Below are positions 35,384-48,700 of a stretch of 64,000 nucleotides of DNA, one piece after another. The stretch is from assembly GCA_030267565.1 (NCBI GenBank), contig BRXU01000046.1:124001-188000 (forward strand). The letters are read 5' to 3'. Positions within the stretch are counted from its first letter, which is position 1. Every line of letters starts with the position of its first letter. The notes below the pieces were generated by a model. The model searched no databases and had not been told where the DNA came from. It saw only the letters and a program-made list of their open reading frames with translations. Made by a program: the position numbers and the translations under genes. The stretch comes from Pleodorina starrii. Taxonomy: Eukaryota > Chlorophyta > Chlorophyceae > Chlamydomonadales > Volvocaceae.

Positions 35384-37429
35384 TTTCCAAAGTGAATTCA
35401 ACTATTTCCAACACAAAAACGGTAATAGATAGTTATTTTGCAGAGTGTTGTAGAGGACCACCGCGATGTCGATTGGTATAACGGGCGGCGCATTAAACAT
35501 TTAGCTCTTTGTTTGGTTCCACGCTGCCCGTGCTGCGCTCCGAAACACCACTGCCAGTCCCTTATTCCGTTTGTGTCACAGCTCCAGCTGCTCCAGCTGC
35601 GCGGCACGGTGGGGATTGGGGGCTTGCATAGAGGGAGGGTTCAGAAACCGGCAGACAGCACGCCATCGCTGACCACATTGTCAGGCAGGCCAGACCAAGG
35701 CGACGGGCTCGCCTGGAAGCATCTGTCAAGGAGACACAAAGCTGACTCCCGACGATGGATGGGAACGTCGATCACAACCATGCGCCGTTAGACTTCTGTA
35801 CGAAACAACTGGCCACCGGAAGCATCAACGCACCACCAATTCCTCGCCTACCGAACTACAATGTTGCGACAGATTGCGTGCGGACAAGTGTCTACATGAA
35901 CAGCATGTTACGGCGGATGTGACAACCATGAAAGCGGATCGGTTGTCCCAGGGGTGAGAGTCTTGCCAAGTGAGGGTTGTCTGGTTAGGTTTGGTTGCTC
36001 CTGGGCCTGGCCCTTTAAAGTCCTCACCTTACGCTACACGTCTTGCCAGCCCCTAAACCGTCCTTCGCACACGGTGTGCATATGCAGCACATTCAACAGG
36101 GTAATGGAAGGATGCGACGACCTGCAGCAACTCGGCAACAATCCATTGCAGTAAACAAAAGGCCCAATACTCCAGTGGCAAGACAAAGGCTGCACGCGCC
36201 ATCGAACGCACAACGATGTGGCATCTCGCAAAGCTCGCAAGCACACGCGCATCACGCGCTCATCCGGCAGCAAGTCCGAGTTCATCCTGCCCACCCACAT
36301 TCAGGTCTGTTCAGGTGGCCCAAAAGCTCATAGTCATGTTCAGGGAAGTCCATGGACCAACTTAAATCAATGGCCTTGCTGAGAACGCTCCGCTGCATAC
36401 AGCTCTGCGCTCCGGGCGTAACCGTGTCAGGCGCGGTATGCACGTGCGATGCATTGGGTCCACTGCGACACGATTCAATTCAACGCCGTCACCGTACGGT
36501 ACTCCCGGAGTCACCCGCACACAAGAATATGAAGAATGGCCGCAGCCCCGTGACGCCGGCACCCGTGTCAGTGTCAGTTACGTTTTGAAACAGCCTAATG
36601 GCAACGAACAACGGTAACTGCTTAACGAAGTCACATGTCAACCCGCATGGTGAGGGACTGTCCTTACTTGGCATGTTGGCAATGGCAAAGTCGAGAGCGC
36701 ACACGATGGAAGTGAACACGATGAATGATGCCGCCGCTGCCGCCGCTGAAGTGATAACCGGCGCCGCGACCGTTACGGTATCTCGTCTAGTGGAAACACA
36801 GCTGGAGTCATCCATGCGTCCGTGTCAAAATGAACATCGCACAAGCGCTGAACCCAAACCCTTCTTCGCAGTATACTTTCAACTGGGTTTGAACACAACA
36901 TGCACCTCTCAGCCATTTCATTTCAAAGCCCCACTGCAGCACTGCCCGAGCTCCCACGCAGCCTTCCAACACACACCAAACCCATAACCCCAACAGCCCC
37001 GCGCCCTCACCCCGTGGCGTCCATAACGTACGCCCACTTCTGGGGCTCGACATGCACATTATATCAGGTTATCAGCCCCAAAGCGGGGGGCGTATGTTAT
37101 AAAACGCCACAAGCCTCAAGCAGGCCCCGAGCCTCCTCCCCCTCGCCATCGCTATGCCCAACCGCAGCACCGCATGACGACACAAAACGCCAGCGCTCGC
37201 CTCTCCACACCCCTGCTCACCATCCCCTCTCCAAGCCCCTCCCCCGATCCCGCTCCCCAGTCAGCATTACAACAGCGACACAAACAACCCGATCGGCGCA
37301 ATACGCCCGGCAGGTCAGGATAGGTCAGGTCCGGCGCCACAACCGCGTCGCGTCCTTGCCGCGTCCTTTAGACACTCCGCGCCGTCCTTTCAAGGCACTC
37401 CTCCTTAGGGGTTAGGGCCCGCCGCGTCC
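35384..37429. other. Intergenic region upstream of POLD2; no gene assigned
   Basis: About 2 kb of lower-GC sequence between the SEC14-GOLD stop and the POLD2 start, both on the minus strand. Short ORFs are open on both strands, for example 36489-36815 minus with a hydrophobic stretch, and 36598-36987 plus on the opposite strand. None shows splice partners or family similarity. It must include the POLD2 promoter and the SEC14-GOLD 3' UTR. Confidence 0.45.
37267..37271 (-). terminator. Candidate polyadenylation signal TGTAA for the SEC14-GOLD gene
   Basis: TGTAA on the minus strand, about 160 nt after the stop codon of the SEC14-GOLD gene. TGTAA is the established volvocine polyadenylation signal. 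A single 5-mer is weak evidence. Confidence 0.35.
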
Positions 37430-40400
37430 TTAAGGCGACCTGAGTTCCGACTCGTCCTGCGTCGTGCTCTTGAAGGGCGACACCGCCCCGCTCTCGTCCA
37501 CCTCCTGCACCGTCGCGAACCGCCCCACCGCCACCGTCGTGACAGCGGCCACGCCCGTCACCCCCACGCCGGCGTTCGCGCCTGCCACCGGCTGATGCTG
37601 CAGCTGCGGCGGCAGCTGCAGCACCGGCGGAGCCGGCGGCTCGCCGCCGCCGCCGCCTGCGCGGCCGCCGCGGCCGCTGGGCGACTCGGGCTGGCCCCCA
37701 TCCCCGCCGGCACCATAGTCTCCAACCGCCACGTCGTTACTGTTAAAGGACGAGCAGCCTAAGGACTTGTAGCTGATGACGCGCGCGCGCCAGTCGAGCG
37801 GGCGCAGCTGACCGCTCTCGAAGAGCCGGCCGCTGACGGCGGCGGCGTCGCCGCACTCGGACAGGGCGCCCAGGGAGGCGTGCGGGTTGAGCGTCGTGCC
37901 TTCACTGGCCATGAGTGTGTAGAACACCGTGGCGGGCGCCGCGCCGCCGCCGAAGAGCCCGCCGGTGGCGCGCACATGCGCCAGCGTCATGACCACCTCG
38001 CCGGGACACCTGCGGTGGGGATGTGGGATAGAGGAGGATCGCAGTTTGAAGTAGGCAGGCTGAGAGGGGCAAGTGAAGGCGGTGAGAAAGACGAGCCGCA
38101 GAGGGACGCGAGGCGGCGTTGGCGAAAGGACCCAGAGCAGGAGAGGGAAAGAGTAGCCGGCGGAACAGGGCGAGCGGGAGAGGGACATTTGAGATTGGAA
38201 TGCCCAAGTGCGTCCGGAGAGGGGCAAGGCCAACAGCATCTGCACAACACACACACACACACAGCACTGCGGTGGCAGGCGGCGGTGATGGCTGCATCGC
38301 GAGGGGAAGCCACGGCAACGATACGGAGCTCGGAACACTGGCGGCAAACCCTCATCAAGCCCGCCGCGGGCGCCGGGCGGCCGGCGGGACCAGCCGGCAT
38401 GCCTTGAAGGGGGCGGTTTGAGTCTGCTGCGGTACGGCAAAGCAATAAACCCCACACCCGTTTACAAACCCTGGGCACGCACCCCGCCAACTGTCGTTCC
38501 CCCGCTTAGGAAGGTGCAACTAGAGAAAGGGGGTAAGGAAAACGCCGCTAAAACACTCCTGCCGGCCGACGCGCGCCTAACCGCGACGCCGTTTGCTACT
38601 CTCCGTGCCGGCCAGCGGCCACCAGCGCTCTGCCCAGCTGCCTACTGCCCCGATTAGCCTGCGGCAGAGCACACCCCCCCCAAGCCGGAGGACAGCAATC
38701 CGCACCGCAGCCCGCGAACAAACGGACCAACAAACAACAAAAACAAAGCGGCCGTAAGGCAATCGGACGGCAACACACCAACCAACAGACACGTGCGCCA
38801 CTCTGATTCCCTCGAGCGAAAGAAAACGGCGCCCAGGCAAGCAAAGGGGGAGGCAAAAGGGAACCAGAGTCAAGGCAAAACCTCCCCCGCCGTGGGACCG
38901 GCCTAAACCCGAAGGCGCACGAACCCAAGGACAGACGCACACGGCACACACAGAAACACGCGCGCGCGACTACGCAACCCAGGCGCGAGCGCGACGAGAA
39001 CCAGGGGAGGGCGGGCGGGCAACGAAACCGTGTACTAGCGCGAGAAAGAAACAACGAGGCCGATTGCCTGCAAGTTGATAAAGGCCGCAATAAGTACCGC
39101 TGAACCGCCAGACAAACAAGAAAAGACGAGAAAACAAACACCAACTCGGTGCTCCGCAGACACTGTTTAACTGCCGTACTAAGTCACCTGTACCGCTAGA
39201 CCCTAGAGCTGACAACTCCCCGTCAAAGGTCTCCCGCAACAAGTAGGCTTGCCTCCCCTTGCGCCACAAACCGCATTTTGGGAGGGAAACCCAAAATAAC
39301 AAATCCGAAATCCCAGGCATTGAACCACCTCACCCACGACTCACCCGAGCACTAGCCGGCCGCTCGCGGCGTCCTTGACAAGCGCCATGTGGTGCGATTC
39401 GTTGATGTGCTGGGCGTCCCGGTGCCGGGAGTTGGGGTGCGTCGCGCCCGGCATGTGGTCGGGAAGGCGGGCGGCGGCGGCGGCAGCCTCGCCGTTATCG
39501 CGGGGCCTGCGCCGTGGTACACAGGGCAGGCCGCCAAGGCGCGGGCAGGCAGGCGGTGAAATGGTCGGGGGTGTGATGCGCAGTCCCGGCGGAAGCGTGC
39601 GCGCAAGGGAGCGCGCGTGTACGGTATCTACGGCATCGTCGCCGCAGCGTGCGCTGGTACCGTAGTAGGGAGTGGGATGTAGGCAAGGATAGAGCAGTCG
39701 GAACTGGGAGGCTGAACAGGCAGACAGACGAGCTGGACAGTTGGACATACGACTATCAGGATAAACGAGAGCAGGCCCGGGAACGTGGAATGCAGGCCCG
39801 GGCGGCTTCGAATTCGCCTTGGGAGCATAGCCACAAAGAATGACTTCATGATGTCGGCTGCCGCCTGGTTCTGCACACCTATGTTGCGCGGCAACATGCC
39901 GGCAGCCTTCCAGGGCGTTGCAGCGCTGCGCCTGCTCGCCATCCCACACGCGCACCTTTTGACCCGGTCCGGCACCCTTTCGACCCGGCAGCGACGAGCG
40001 AGAATAGGGCTACCGGCCGAAAGCCAGCACGTGGCCAGATGCGGCATCAACTCGCAAGTCGCCGCTCCCTCCCTCCCATGCCTCCCACCCCGCCTCCCTC
40101 CTTCCCTGCCTCGCCGCCTCCCTTCCTTCCTCCCTTCGCCGCCTCTCCTCTTCACCTGAAGCTCAGTGTCACGTTGATGTCGGGGCCGGTTGTGCAAAAG
40201 CACCACACCACCTCGCTGTCCGTGCCGACGAGCTTGGACGTCACATGGCTCTCGCCCGGCTTCAACACGACCTGCCGGGAAGGGCAGGGACCAGCAGCCG
40301 GGAGGAGACCGTCGATTGGGAAGGGAACAGCGGTCATTGCGGCCATTGCGACACCCACACCCGACGCAGCGCAAGGCAGATGCGACACACGCGCGGCGTC

Positions 40401-43400
40401 CCAAGGGCAGGGTACGGGCCCCGCCCCGCCTTGCAGCATGCAGCTTCAGCAGACGGGCGGGCAGGGCAGGTAGGATGGGGCCTAGGTTTTTAGCAAGAGT
40501 TGTAGGGTTTTAGGTTTTAGGGTTTTAGCAAGGGCGCGCGGCCGTAGTGCGGGTCTGGTGAGGCGCACGGGTCCCACAGCGCCGCTGGCTGCCATGTAGT
40601 GCAATGCCATAAGGCCTTTTTAAGGGATGAGCAGGGCATTACCAGGGCTGCGTTCTGGGGTCATACGGTTGAAAGGCACGAGCTCGGCTCTGTCGAGACG
40701 CCTGCCGCACAAGATCGGCGCGCGCCCGCGCCTCAGAAGGCGCTCCACGCAACCGCATGCACCCAAGCCGCCCCCAGGCGGAAGCGCTCAGAACCTCCGT
40801 TACAGGAGGGCATCATGCTGCAGGCGACCAGAAGGAGCGCCCCGGCGCTCCAGAGAGAAGCTTCGTGACACCCCAAACCGACGATATGACAACACATTAG
40901 AGCCTTTGTCTGAAAAGCACACCTTTTTGCTCGCCAGCGAAAAGCAAGCGGCGCGGCCCACGCTGGGCGGCATCGAGCAGGTTTCCAGAAAGCCACCAAA
41001 CCTGGAGCGCAGCGGAAGGCCCGGCAAGAAAGACAATGGTTACCGAGCACTGAGAGCCGGCGCTTATAACAGCGTGGGGGGATGGGGACTCCGTAACGGT
41101 ATGAAGTTGTGCGGAGGTCCACCCTGGCCGCTGTCCGGGGCTGCCTTCGACTCTGGCCTTGGCCTCTGCTTCCCTGCCGCCCATAGCGCTGCTGGGGAGC
41201 GGCCCCAGCGGCTGACAGACTGGCTAGCTGGCTAGCTGGCTGACTGGCGAGACGCGGCGAGGTGCTCAATTCGAAGGCACTCGCACGAGCTGAACCCGCT
41301 CCTTCGGAGCCCCTTACAATCGCCGAACCCTGGCATCACGGATGCGCGTCCTTCCGCATTCGCTGCTCGAGGCTCGACCCAGCGGTACGGCACACAAGCG
41401 CGCGCTGCTGCGCACCTTGCCGGCACCTGTGCGGGGTCAATGTACTGCAGCAGCACCGCCCGCGCCCGCGCCGGTGACACCATCACGAACTTGGCGCGCG
41501 TGGCGGCCTCGGAGAAGGCGGAGAAGATGCCAAAGATGAACTCCATGACCCGTGGGACGTTGAGGAAGAGCTTTGCGGACAGCATCTCCGGGTAGTTGTC
41601 CTGAGCGAGCGAAGCGACGGAGCGGGGATTCCGATTCAATTTACGAAAGTGCGCGAAGCGAAAAGAGCCAAGGCCGGAGCCAAGGCAGCGGGCACATGTG
41701 ACATGCTCGCATTGCGGTGGCCCCACGGCAACGCGCGAACGGCTGCGCGTGTACGCGACCAGCTAGGCCCCCGCCGAGACCAAGACATGCGGGAAGAGTA
41801 ACAAGATGTGCAGCATTGGAAAGAAAGGGAGAGAGTCCCGCCGACGCAGAATCGCAAGGCCGTCGCATGTTCAAGCCCCCAAAAATCCGACGAAAAGCCA
41901 GGAAGATGTGTAATTACACACCCATACCCACACACACACACTGCCCTCTGGCACTACCCTCCTAACAAGGGTCTGGAGCCCTCTGTAACAACCACAACAA
42001 CAATGCGCGCACAGACACACACCTGGAACAGCCTGATGATCTGGCGGGAGGCGGACTTGACGTTCGAGTCCATTCGGAACATGGACGCACCCGAGTAGTC
42101 ATGCACCTGTGGATGGGGAGCCAAGGCCGAGTGGAGGAGCCACGCGGGGTGAGGGAGCCACGGAGGCCAAGATCAATCACAGCACTGGCAGTCCACCGCG
42201 ATGGCAGAGGAGCGACGCTGCTTGGGGTGGTGGGCTGCTTGGGGTGGTGGGCTGCTTGGGGTGGTGGGCTGCTGGTGCTGGTTGTGGTGCTAGGAGGCGA
42301 CAACCTTGCTCAATTCAGCCGTGAGTTGTGCTACGGGTTCAGTTCAACCGAAAGCGCGCCCTTCCTTCCCAACATTGCGGGTGCTGCGCCGGGCTGCCAG
42401 GTGAACCAGACTCAGAAACCGGGCCTGGCGAGGCCCCAGGATTACGGCGGAAGCCCAACACCCAACGGCGCTTTTTCCCCCGGCAGCACCTCCCCGCGCT
42501 GCCTTTCCACGCATAGACCGGTACCGCTAGTGGCGGCATTTGCCCTCCGCGCAGTCATCGTTGCACGCGAGCCACCACCCACCCACCCACCCACCCACCC
42601 CCCTGCCCACCGTCACCCAAACTGACCCGGTCACCTACCGGTAAACCCACCCTCCCACCTGCGTCACGTGCTCGGTTCCCCCGTCGAAGTCCAGCAGTCC
42701 CACCGCTTGCTCCATCAGCTTCACCCGCCACCGGATGAAGGTCGCCACGCCGCCGGGGCTGCTAAACACGGAATGAAGGTCCAGGTCGTTGCCGTAGTAG
42801 TTGTACGTCACTGCGACAGCAGGGGCGGCGGCGGCAGTTGCGCCGTGTCGGGCGCGTTTCAGGCGCGGAAGGGCTGAAGGTGATGGGCGCGGGATGGAGC
42901 TATGGTGCGAGGCGGCGAGGCGCAGGATGGCTCAAGGTGACAGCCGCGGGATGGCAGCTTGGAAGGGACGTAGGCGTGGCGTGCGGGGGCTGGGGGCGTG
43001 CACTGTGGGTGATGATGCCAGGCCCAGCGCAGTGGCAGGACAAGAATCCCGCGTCCACTTTCGGCCGTGGTAGGGAGCCGTCCCGCCAGGTAAGCTTGGG
43101 GCTATGTAGAATCGTTTACTCGGGCGTTTTACAGCGCCGACTGAGAGGAGAACCTCAGGCGCGGGGGAGCTGGCCGGCAGCGGCGGCGCCATGGGGCCCA
43201 GCATCTTGCCCGCCCACCTGCTAACAGGGCTGATACCGGTAGTGCCCGCTCGCTCCGCTTTCGCCGCCGCGACCACACCCGTTCGTTTCCATCCCTAGAG
43301 CTCCTTTCAGTTCTGCGTCGCTGCCCTTCCCACTGCCCTTCCCACTGCCCGGCCCCACCAGCCCGGTCCGTCTACCAATACAGGTACGGCGGCGGCAGGC

Positions 43401-45207
43401 GGCCCCTGCCGCCGCCGTTACTGTGAGCGGCGCGGGCAACAACGAACCGCGACCCAGTGGCTTCGCCCCAAGGCCGCTCCTTCCCCAGTACGGTAATTGC
43501 CCACCTGGGTTGCCTGCACGGTCCCGCCCCGACAGCTGCCCCGCCTGCCCCAGCTGCGGCGGAAACATCTCCAGCGAAAGGCCCGTCACATCGAAGTCCC
43601 GCCGCCACTGCGCCGGTGTTTTGGGGGAAGGGTGGCACAGGCACACGGGTCCGAGTGCAATCAGTCCAAAAACGTGCTACAGGCGTGGCTCCACACGCAT
43701 GTGCATGCAGATATAAAGGTATTTTGCCATATTCTACATGTGTTCGTGTATATGCTTGTCATGGGAGGAAAAGTACCGGTAACGAGGCAGGCCGGCAGCT
43801 TTGCCCATAACGACGTCTTATCAAAGGGATGCGCGCTGTATTGGAACTCCGTCAGCAACAGCGCGCGTGTTTGCCATGGTCGGCTTCGGTGCAGTGCACG
43901 GCCAGCTGGCCAGCTGGCTGTTCCCTTTCCGAGGGTGTGCATCCCACAGTCACGGCGCGTGATGACGACGCCTGCGACGCTCGAAAGGACCCGCCGCGAC
44001 GCGCTGGGGTGTCAGGCCTCCCATGGCGCGCCAAAACGTTTTGTTTCGTTCGACCATCATCCAATCCGGCCCGATAACGAACGGAGTCATTCATTGATGC
44101 ACTGACACCAACATTACGGGCTCCAGGGGCTAAGTTGGGCCATTTATCCAATTCGTTAGGCCAACATACGAATACGGCCATCTTTTGGCCTTTGACCGCC
44201 AGGGGACGGAATGGCCGCAGGCGCCTCAGGGAGTAGTGACCCGTGGGTCCGCCACGCGCCCCGGGGTGTCGTGACCACTCCTACCTTGACTGCCCCTGCC
44301 AGCAGCCCCTCACCTTGAGGCAGTTGACCAGCATCGTGAGCGCCGCCTGCACATTGAACTGTCGCGCCCGCAGGAACTTCAACAGCACCACCTTCTGAGC
44401 CCGGCTCGGGCCCCAGAAGGCCCGCAGGTCTTTGGAGGCACCATCTCCCGACTGCTTAGCCGCCTGCTCCTGCTGTTGCTGAGGCTGTGGCCGCGGTAAG
44501 TCGCCCGCTGGATGCTTCGCCCCCGGCTGTTGCTGCTGCTGCTGCTCGGTTGCTAGGTCCGCCAATTGGACGCCCCAGAGCGTCAACTGGAGGCGGACAG
44601 AAGATGATGATGGGGTCTTAGTCAGAGCGCGAAGAGTTCCTTGGCGCTAAAACAGCCAGAAAGGCATGTGCGATGTGGAGGGCGTGGCTCGGGCGCTGCC
44701 CGGGCGGTGCGGGAGAGCAGCTGGGATAAAGCGATGTGGACTGCAGCGAGCAAGGTACGGTGCGCAGTAGGCAGTACCGCTTGTGGGGCGTGGGAGGTGT
44801 TGGCGGGGTTTCACGGAGCAAACAGGAGGCTCAGGCACCGTCCATTATAAAGTATTTTGGAAATGCGACACGTTCGGACGCCGGCCTTGACCAGCTCGGC
44901 GCTTGACTAATCTATCTTCGTTGTGGCTGGCGGCCCGACTGGAGGTGCAGCTAGTGCGATGCGTTGCATGAAAGCAGTACCTGTAATCGCTACATGATGA
45001 AATTGCGAAAGGGCTCTACGGGGTTGCACCATATGAGGAAGCCCAGCACACACGCCCCGGTCACGCGCTCACATGCTCCGCGGCCAGGCCCTCGAGCGTG
45101 GTCGGCAGCTGCTTGCAAAACTCATCCAGCGCTGACTCTTGCGTCGAGTTCAGGCAGTCGACGTAGCCATTGGTGCGCGGAGGGTATGGCGGGCCCTCCT
45201 CGCCCAT
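37430..45207 (-). CDS. SEC14-like CRAL-TRIO and GOLD domain protein (patellin-like), 592 aa
   Basis: Phosphoinositide/lipid-binding transfer protein expected at membranes. Exons on the minus strand: 45207-45073, 44586-44314, 43607-43505, 42810-42659, 42106-42023, 41600-41427, 40271-40156, 39506-39345, 38009-37430. Total 1,779 nt, in frame. CRAL-TRIO-N: ESALDEFCKQL, then VVLLKFLRARQFNVQAA. Lipid-binding domain: WRRDFDVTGL, VTYNYYGNDLDLHSVF, VHDYSGASMFRM, IIRLFQDNYPEMLSAKLFLN, then KFVMVSPARARAVLLQYIDP. GOLD-like: VVLKPGESHVTSKLV and VWCFCTTGPDINVTLSF. A Gln-rich insert splits the N-domain. The usual linker Tyr-Gly-Gly after the CRAL-TRIO domain is not found, so a small exon may be missing between 41427 and 40271. 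A ~190-residue C-terminal tail has no recognised domain. It is divergent from the F-box gene. Confidence 0.88.
40497..40533. repeat. Interstitial telomere-like repeat (TTTTAGGG variants)
   Basis: Contains TAGGGTTTTAGGTTTTAGGG, i.e. adjacent perfect and imperfect TTTTAGGG units, in the SEC14-GOLD intron upstream of the GOLD exon. Confidence 0.75.
42218..42274. repeat. 18-bp tandem repeat CTTGGGGTGGTGGGCTGC
   Basis: Three copies in an intron of the SEC14-GOLD gene. Confidence 0.95.
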
Positions 45208-45770
45208 CACACCAAACCGCGGCGTACGACCACTTCGATCGAACCCAAATGGCTTCCAATATTGATGATCCTTCCCGTTCGCCTCGTGTTGACTGTTCTA
45301 CCTCCAGCTAAGGCGCTTGGGCCTTCCGCAGCTGCTCAGGGCGGGTATGACCAAGCAGCTAGGCGTCGACCAATCTCACGGTAAAGCCTGTGGCGCATAA
45401 GGTTTCTAAGACTGGTGATGTGAACGTAGTCGGCACAAGAGACAAACACCGTTGCTGCGTAGCCCTCAATTTGTACAGCCAAACTGGCACTTCGCGTACT
45501 TTGAAAGACGTTTGTGATGCTGAAAAGCATTGACACGGTGCATTGACGCGGGCAGTCCTCTGCACCATGGCCCTTCACCGTTGACAAGTACGGAAATTCA
45601 ACTTTTTTCAACACCTGAGCGAGATTCCATGCGCAACAGTTTTCAATAGCATATACTCCCAAGGGAAGTCACCACAAAACTAAATCTAGAAGGTTTCCTT
45701 CGAGAGGAGCCAATCTCAACACACAAACAGCTTTCCTGCGACCAGTCTACCCCAGTCTACCCTATCCAAA
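45208..45770. promoter_or_regulatory. Bidirectional promoter region, SEC14-GOLD / F-box LRR
   Basis: A 563-base gap between divergent start codons, lower in GC than the genes. A direct repeat of CAGTCTACCC lies at about 45742-45762, 8 bases before the F-box gene ATG. No named core element is recognised. Confidence 0.45.
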
Positions 45771-48700
45771 ATGCCACCTAGAAGCAACAAATCACGACGT
45801 CAGCAGACGATCACGTACAATCTGTCAAATGCAAATGCTCGGGACGCGTTTGAGGAGGAGTTGGACCTGGAGGATGCCGAAACGGCTCACCGTCACACAG
45901 CGGGCCGGTCCAACCGTACCGGGCGGGGGAGTGCGGCCTTTTCTCTCGCGGCGGATATGCCCCTACCGCTGCATCAGAGGGATCTGAGCGGCATGCACGA
46001 GTACGCGTCGCCCCAGGTCACAACCGACATCATCAACCTGTTAGAGCTCTTTGGCGCCTCCTTAGACCGGGAGGTGATCGAGAGCGTGTACATTGGCTCC
46101 AACAACAAGTTTGACCTTGCCATGGAGCGCCTGCTGGAGCTGGCTGCCAGCAGCGGGGCCAACGAAGGCGGTGCCGCAGGTGGGGGTAGGTTCCAAGAGG
46201 CCAGCCCGTAGGCCTGTTTCGACATGCGTGGCCCGTGCTGCACCACAGCCACCGCCTCCACTGTAATTACCGTTGTGGGGGAGAGGGCGGCGTGTTTGAG
46301 TTCATAAGAACGTCGTGCCGTCTGCACGCCCAAGCCAGTTGGCTAAGCCAGGGACTAGCGATGCCGTGGCGCGTGCTGCCAGAACGGGAAACGGTTGATG
46401 CTGTGCCAAGTGGGGCAGGTAGGGCCGCACCAACGCGAAAGGCATCGCAGCACAGCCTTGTCGTCGGGAAAGGGCTGCACCATTTGGGCTGTGTGGGAAA
46501 AACCGCTGCTGGGGAGCATCTCGTGTTCATCAGTGCGCAGCGCCGCCTCTCCCATCCGGCTTTGGTATGCCGGGCGCCCGCCAACCAACCAAACTACCAG
46601 GGAAAATCCAAATCTCAGAGCCAATTCAAATCTCAGGCCTAACCCGGCTCTCGGGGCCCTGTGGCGGTGCACACGGTGTCCCGTGACATCACGAACCGCT
46701 GCGCTTCAATCGCATCCGAGCTCGCAGCAAGCTGCCAACGCGGCCCATGAAATTACCCTACGGTCCGGGAAGGCGCCAACCCACCCCACCTTTCGGGGCG
46801 TCTCCCGTGCTCCAACCCTTCGCGGGCCTTTCTTTGCACCCTCTTTAGACTCCGCCGCGGCTGGAGCGAGCAGCTCCAGGGCTCAGTCCCCTGCCTCCTG
46901 CCTCAATTCGCAATCCAGACTGTTTTGCCTCACTCCCTGCCTACCTCCCCTGTGCAGGCAGCGGCGGCCCGGATCAGGAGGGCGCAGCCGCCGAGGCTGC
47001 TGCTGCTGCGGCGGCGCCGGAGGCCGCAGCCGCGGAGGCCTCCGCGGCCGGCCCCGTCTCCGACGGCGTGTGTTACTGGGACCTGCTGCCGGACGACCTG
47101 AAGCGGCACGTGTTTGCGTTCCTCAACTCGCGGGACCTGGCGCGCGTGGCGCGGACCTGCGCGGACTTTGCGGGGCCCGCCCGGTCGCTGCGGACCAACA
47201 CGCGCCAGCTGCAGATCCCCACCGGTGAGTTGAGTAAGAAAGGCAACCTGCAGCAAACTTGATCTGAGGCAACGTGAGGGAGTGGGGGGTTATGGCCCCG
47301 GCTGGAATCCGCCTGCATTAAGGAGGACTGCAGGGCCGGTCGCGGCAGGGTGGTACCGGTCCACGTTTGACCACGTGGGGTGGTCAGGGGCGTAGTCGTG
47401 GGAGTCGCTCCCCTGCCCCCGGCAGCCCCTGCCTCCGACCCGACCCGTTCCGGCCTGGTCACCCGTCCGCCCGCCGTGGCTCTTAAACCTCAACCTCCAC
47501 CCGCGAGCCGCGACCACCTTCCGGGGTTCCGGAAGGCCCTCTCCTGGACCCCCAACTTGTAACCCGTTTCACAACGCCCTCGCCATCGTTATATCCTCAG
47601 CGCCAACCAGAGCATTCCACTCTCAACCCGAGCACTTCCCTCCTATTCACACGCCGCCGCCTCGATTTCACAAACCTTCACTTCTTCGCCTTGTTCCGCT
47701 CCGCCCCCCAAAGGCCTGGGCATGCACGGCATCATGGCCATGGTGGCGGGCCACCCCAACGCCCGCTCCGTGAGCCTGCGCCAGTGGGCCTCCTCCCCGC
47801 TGTCCGACTCGGACTTCACGGCGCTGGTGGTGGCGCTGTCCGCCGGCAGTCGCTCCGAGCGGCGGGCGGTGCCGGTGGAGGCGCTGTCGTTCAAGGGCTG
47901 CAGGTGGCTGTCGGACGGACACGTGATGGCGCTGTGCAACACCATGCAGCACCTCAAGTGAGAGGGGAGGGCGGGGTGGTGGGGTGGGGTGGGGGGTTAT
48001 CCACGTATAGGCCGGAGCCGGTGTGTGGGGTGGTGGGGTGGGGTAGGGCGGTATGGGATTGAATGCATGTAGAGTCGCAGCGATGGAGCGTGGGGGCTGG
48101 GTTGGGATGGAATAAGGGGAATGGAGCCGCAGCGGCTTAACGTAGGAAAGTTGGGGTGGGATGGGGAATGGAGCAGGAGCTATCTTGGCGGGGAGGGGGA
48201 GGGCGAGAGCAGGGGAGGGAGGAGGGAGGTGGAGAGGAAAGGGTGGAAGGGAGGGAGGGAAGGGATGCGGTGACGGATGAGTGCGGCGCGCAGTGTCGCG
48301 TTGCGGCACCCTAGTAGCCCTCCCGCCAACGCCGCCCGGGGTGCACACAACACCAGGCGCCGGGGACGAGCCGCAGACTGCGCCCCGCCGCCGCCGCTGC
48401 GCCCCGCGTAACACCCGATGCAGCCCTCGCCACCTAAGGGCGCGGGCGCCCCTCCCCAGTGTCCCTCTGGCCTGTGTTGGCGTGTCACGTTGTCCTTTCT
48501 TCATTCCGCCATACCCGCTCCCGCTCAGGTGCCCAAACGTCTGTTGCTCCTTCCTTGCCGCCCGCTCTCAATCCTTGCTCCCGCTCCCGACCCAACTCCA
48601 GGGAGGTGGATCTGACGGACTGCGTGGGCATCACGGACGCGGGTACGCGGGTGCGGGCGAGCTGTAGTGGGATTCGCCCCCGGGACTGTCCCTCTGTGAA

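Noticed and set aside
36489..36815. Minus-strand ORF with a hydrophobic segment upstream of POLD2
   Set aside because: An equally long ORF overlaps it on the plus strand. No family similarity and no splice-linked partners.
45336..45662. 108-codon minus-strand ORF as an upstream exon of SEC14-GOLD
   Set aside because: No donor site links it to the ATG exon at 45207, which already begins with a good in-frame start. The composition is not gene-like.
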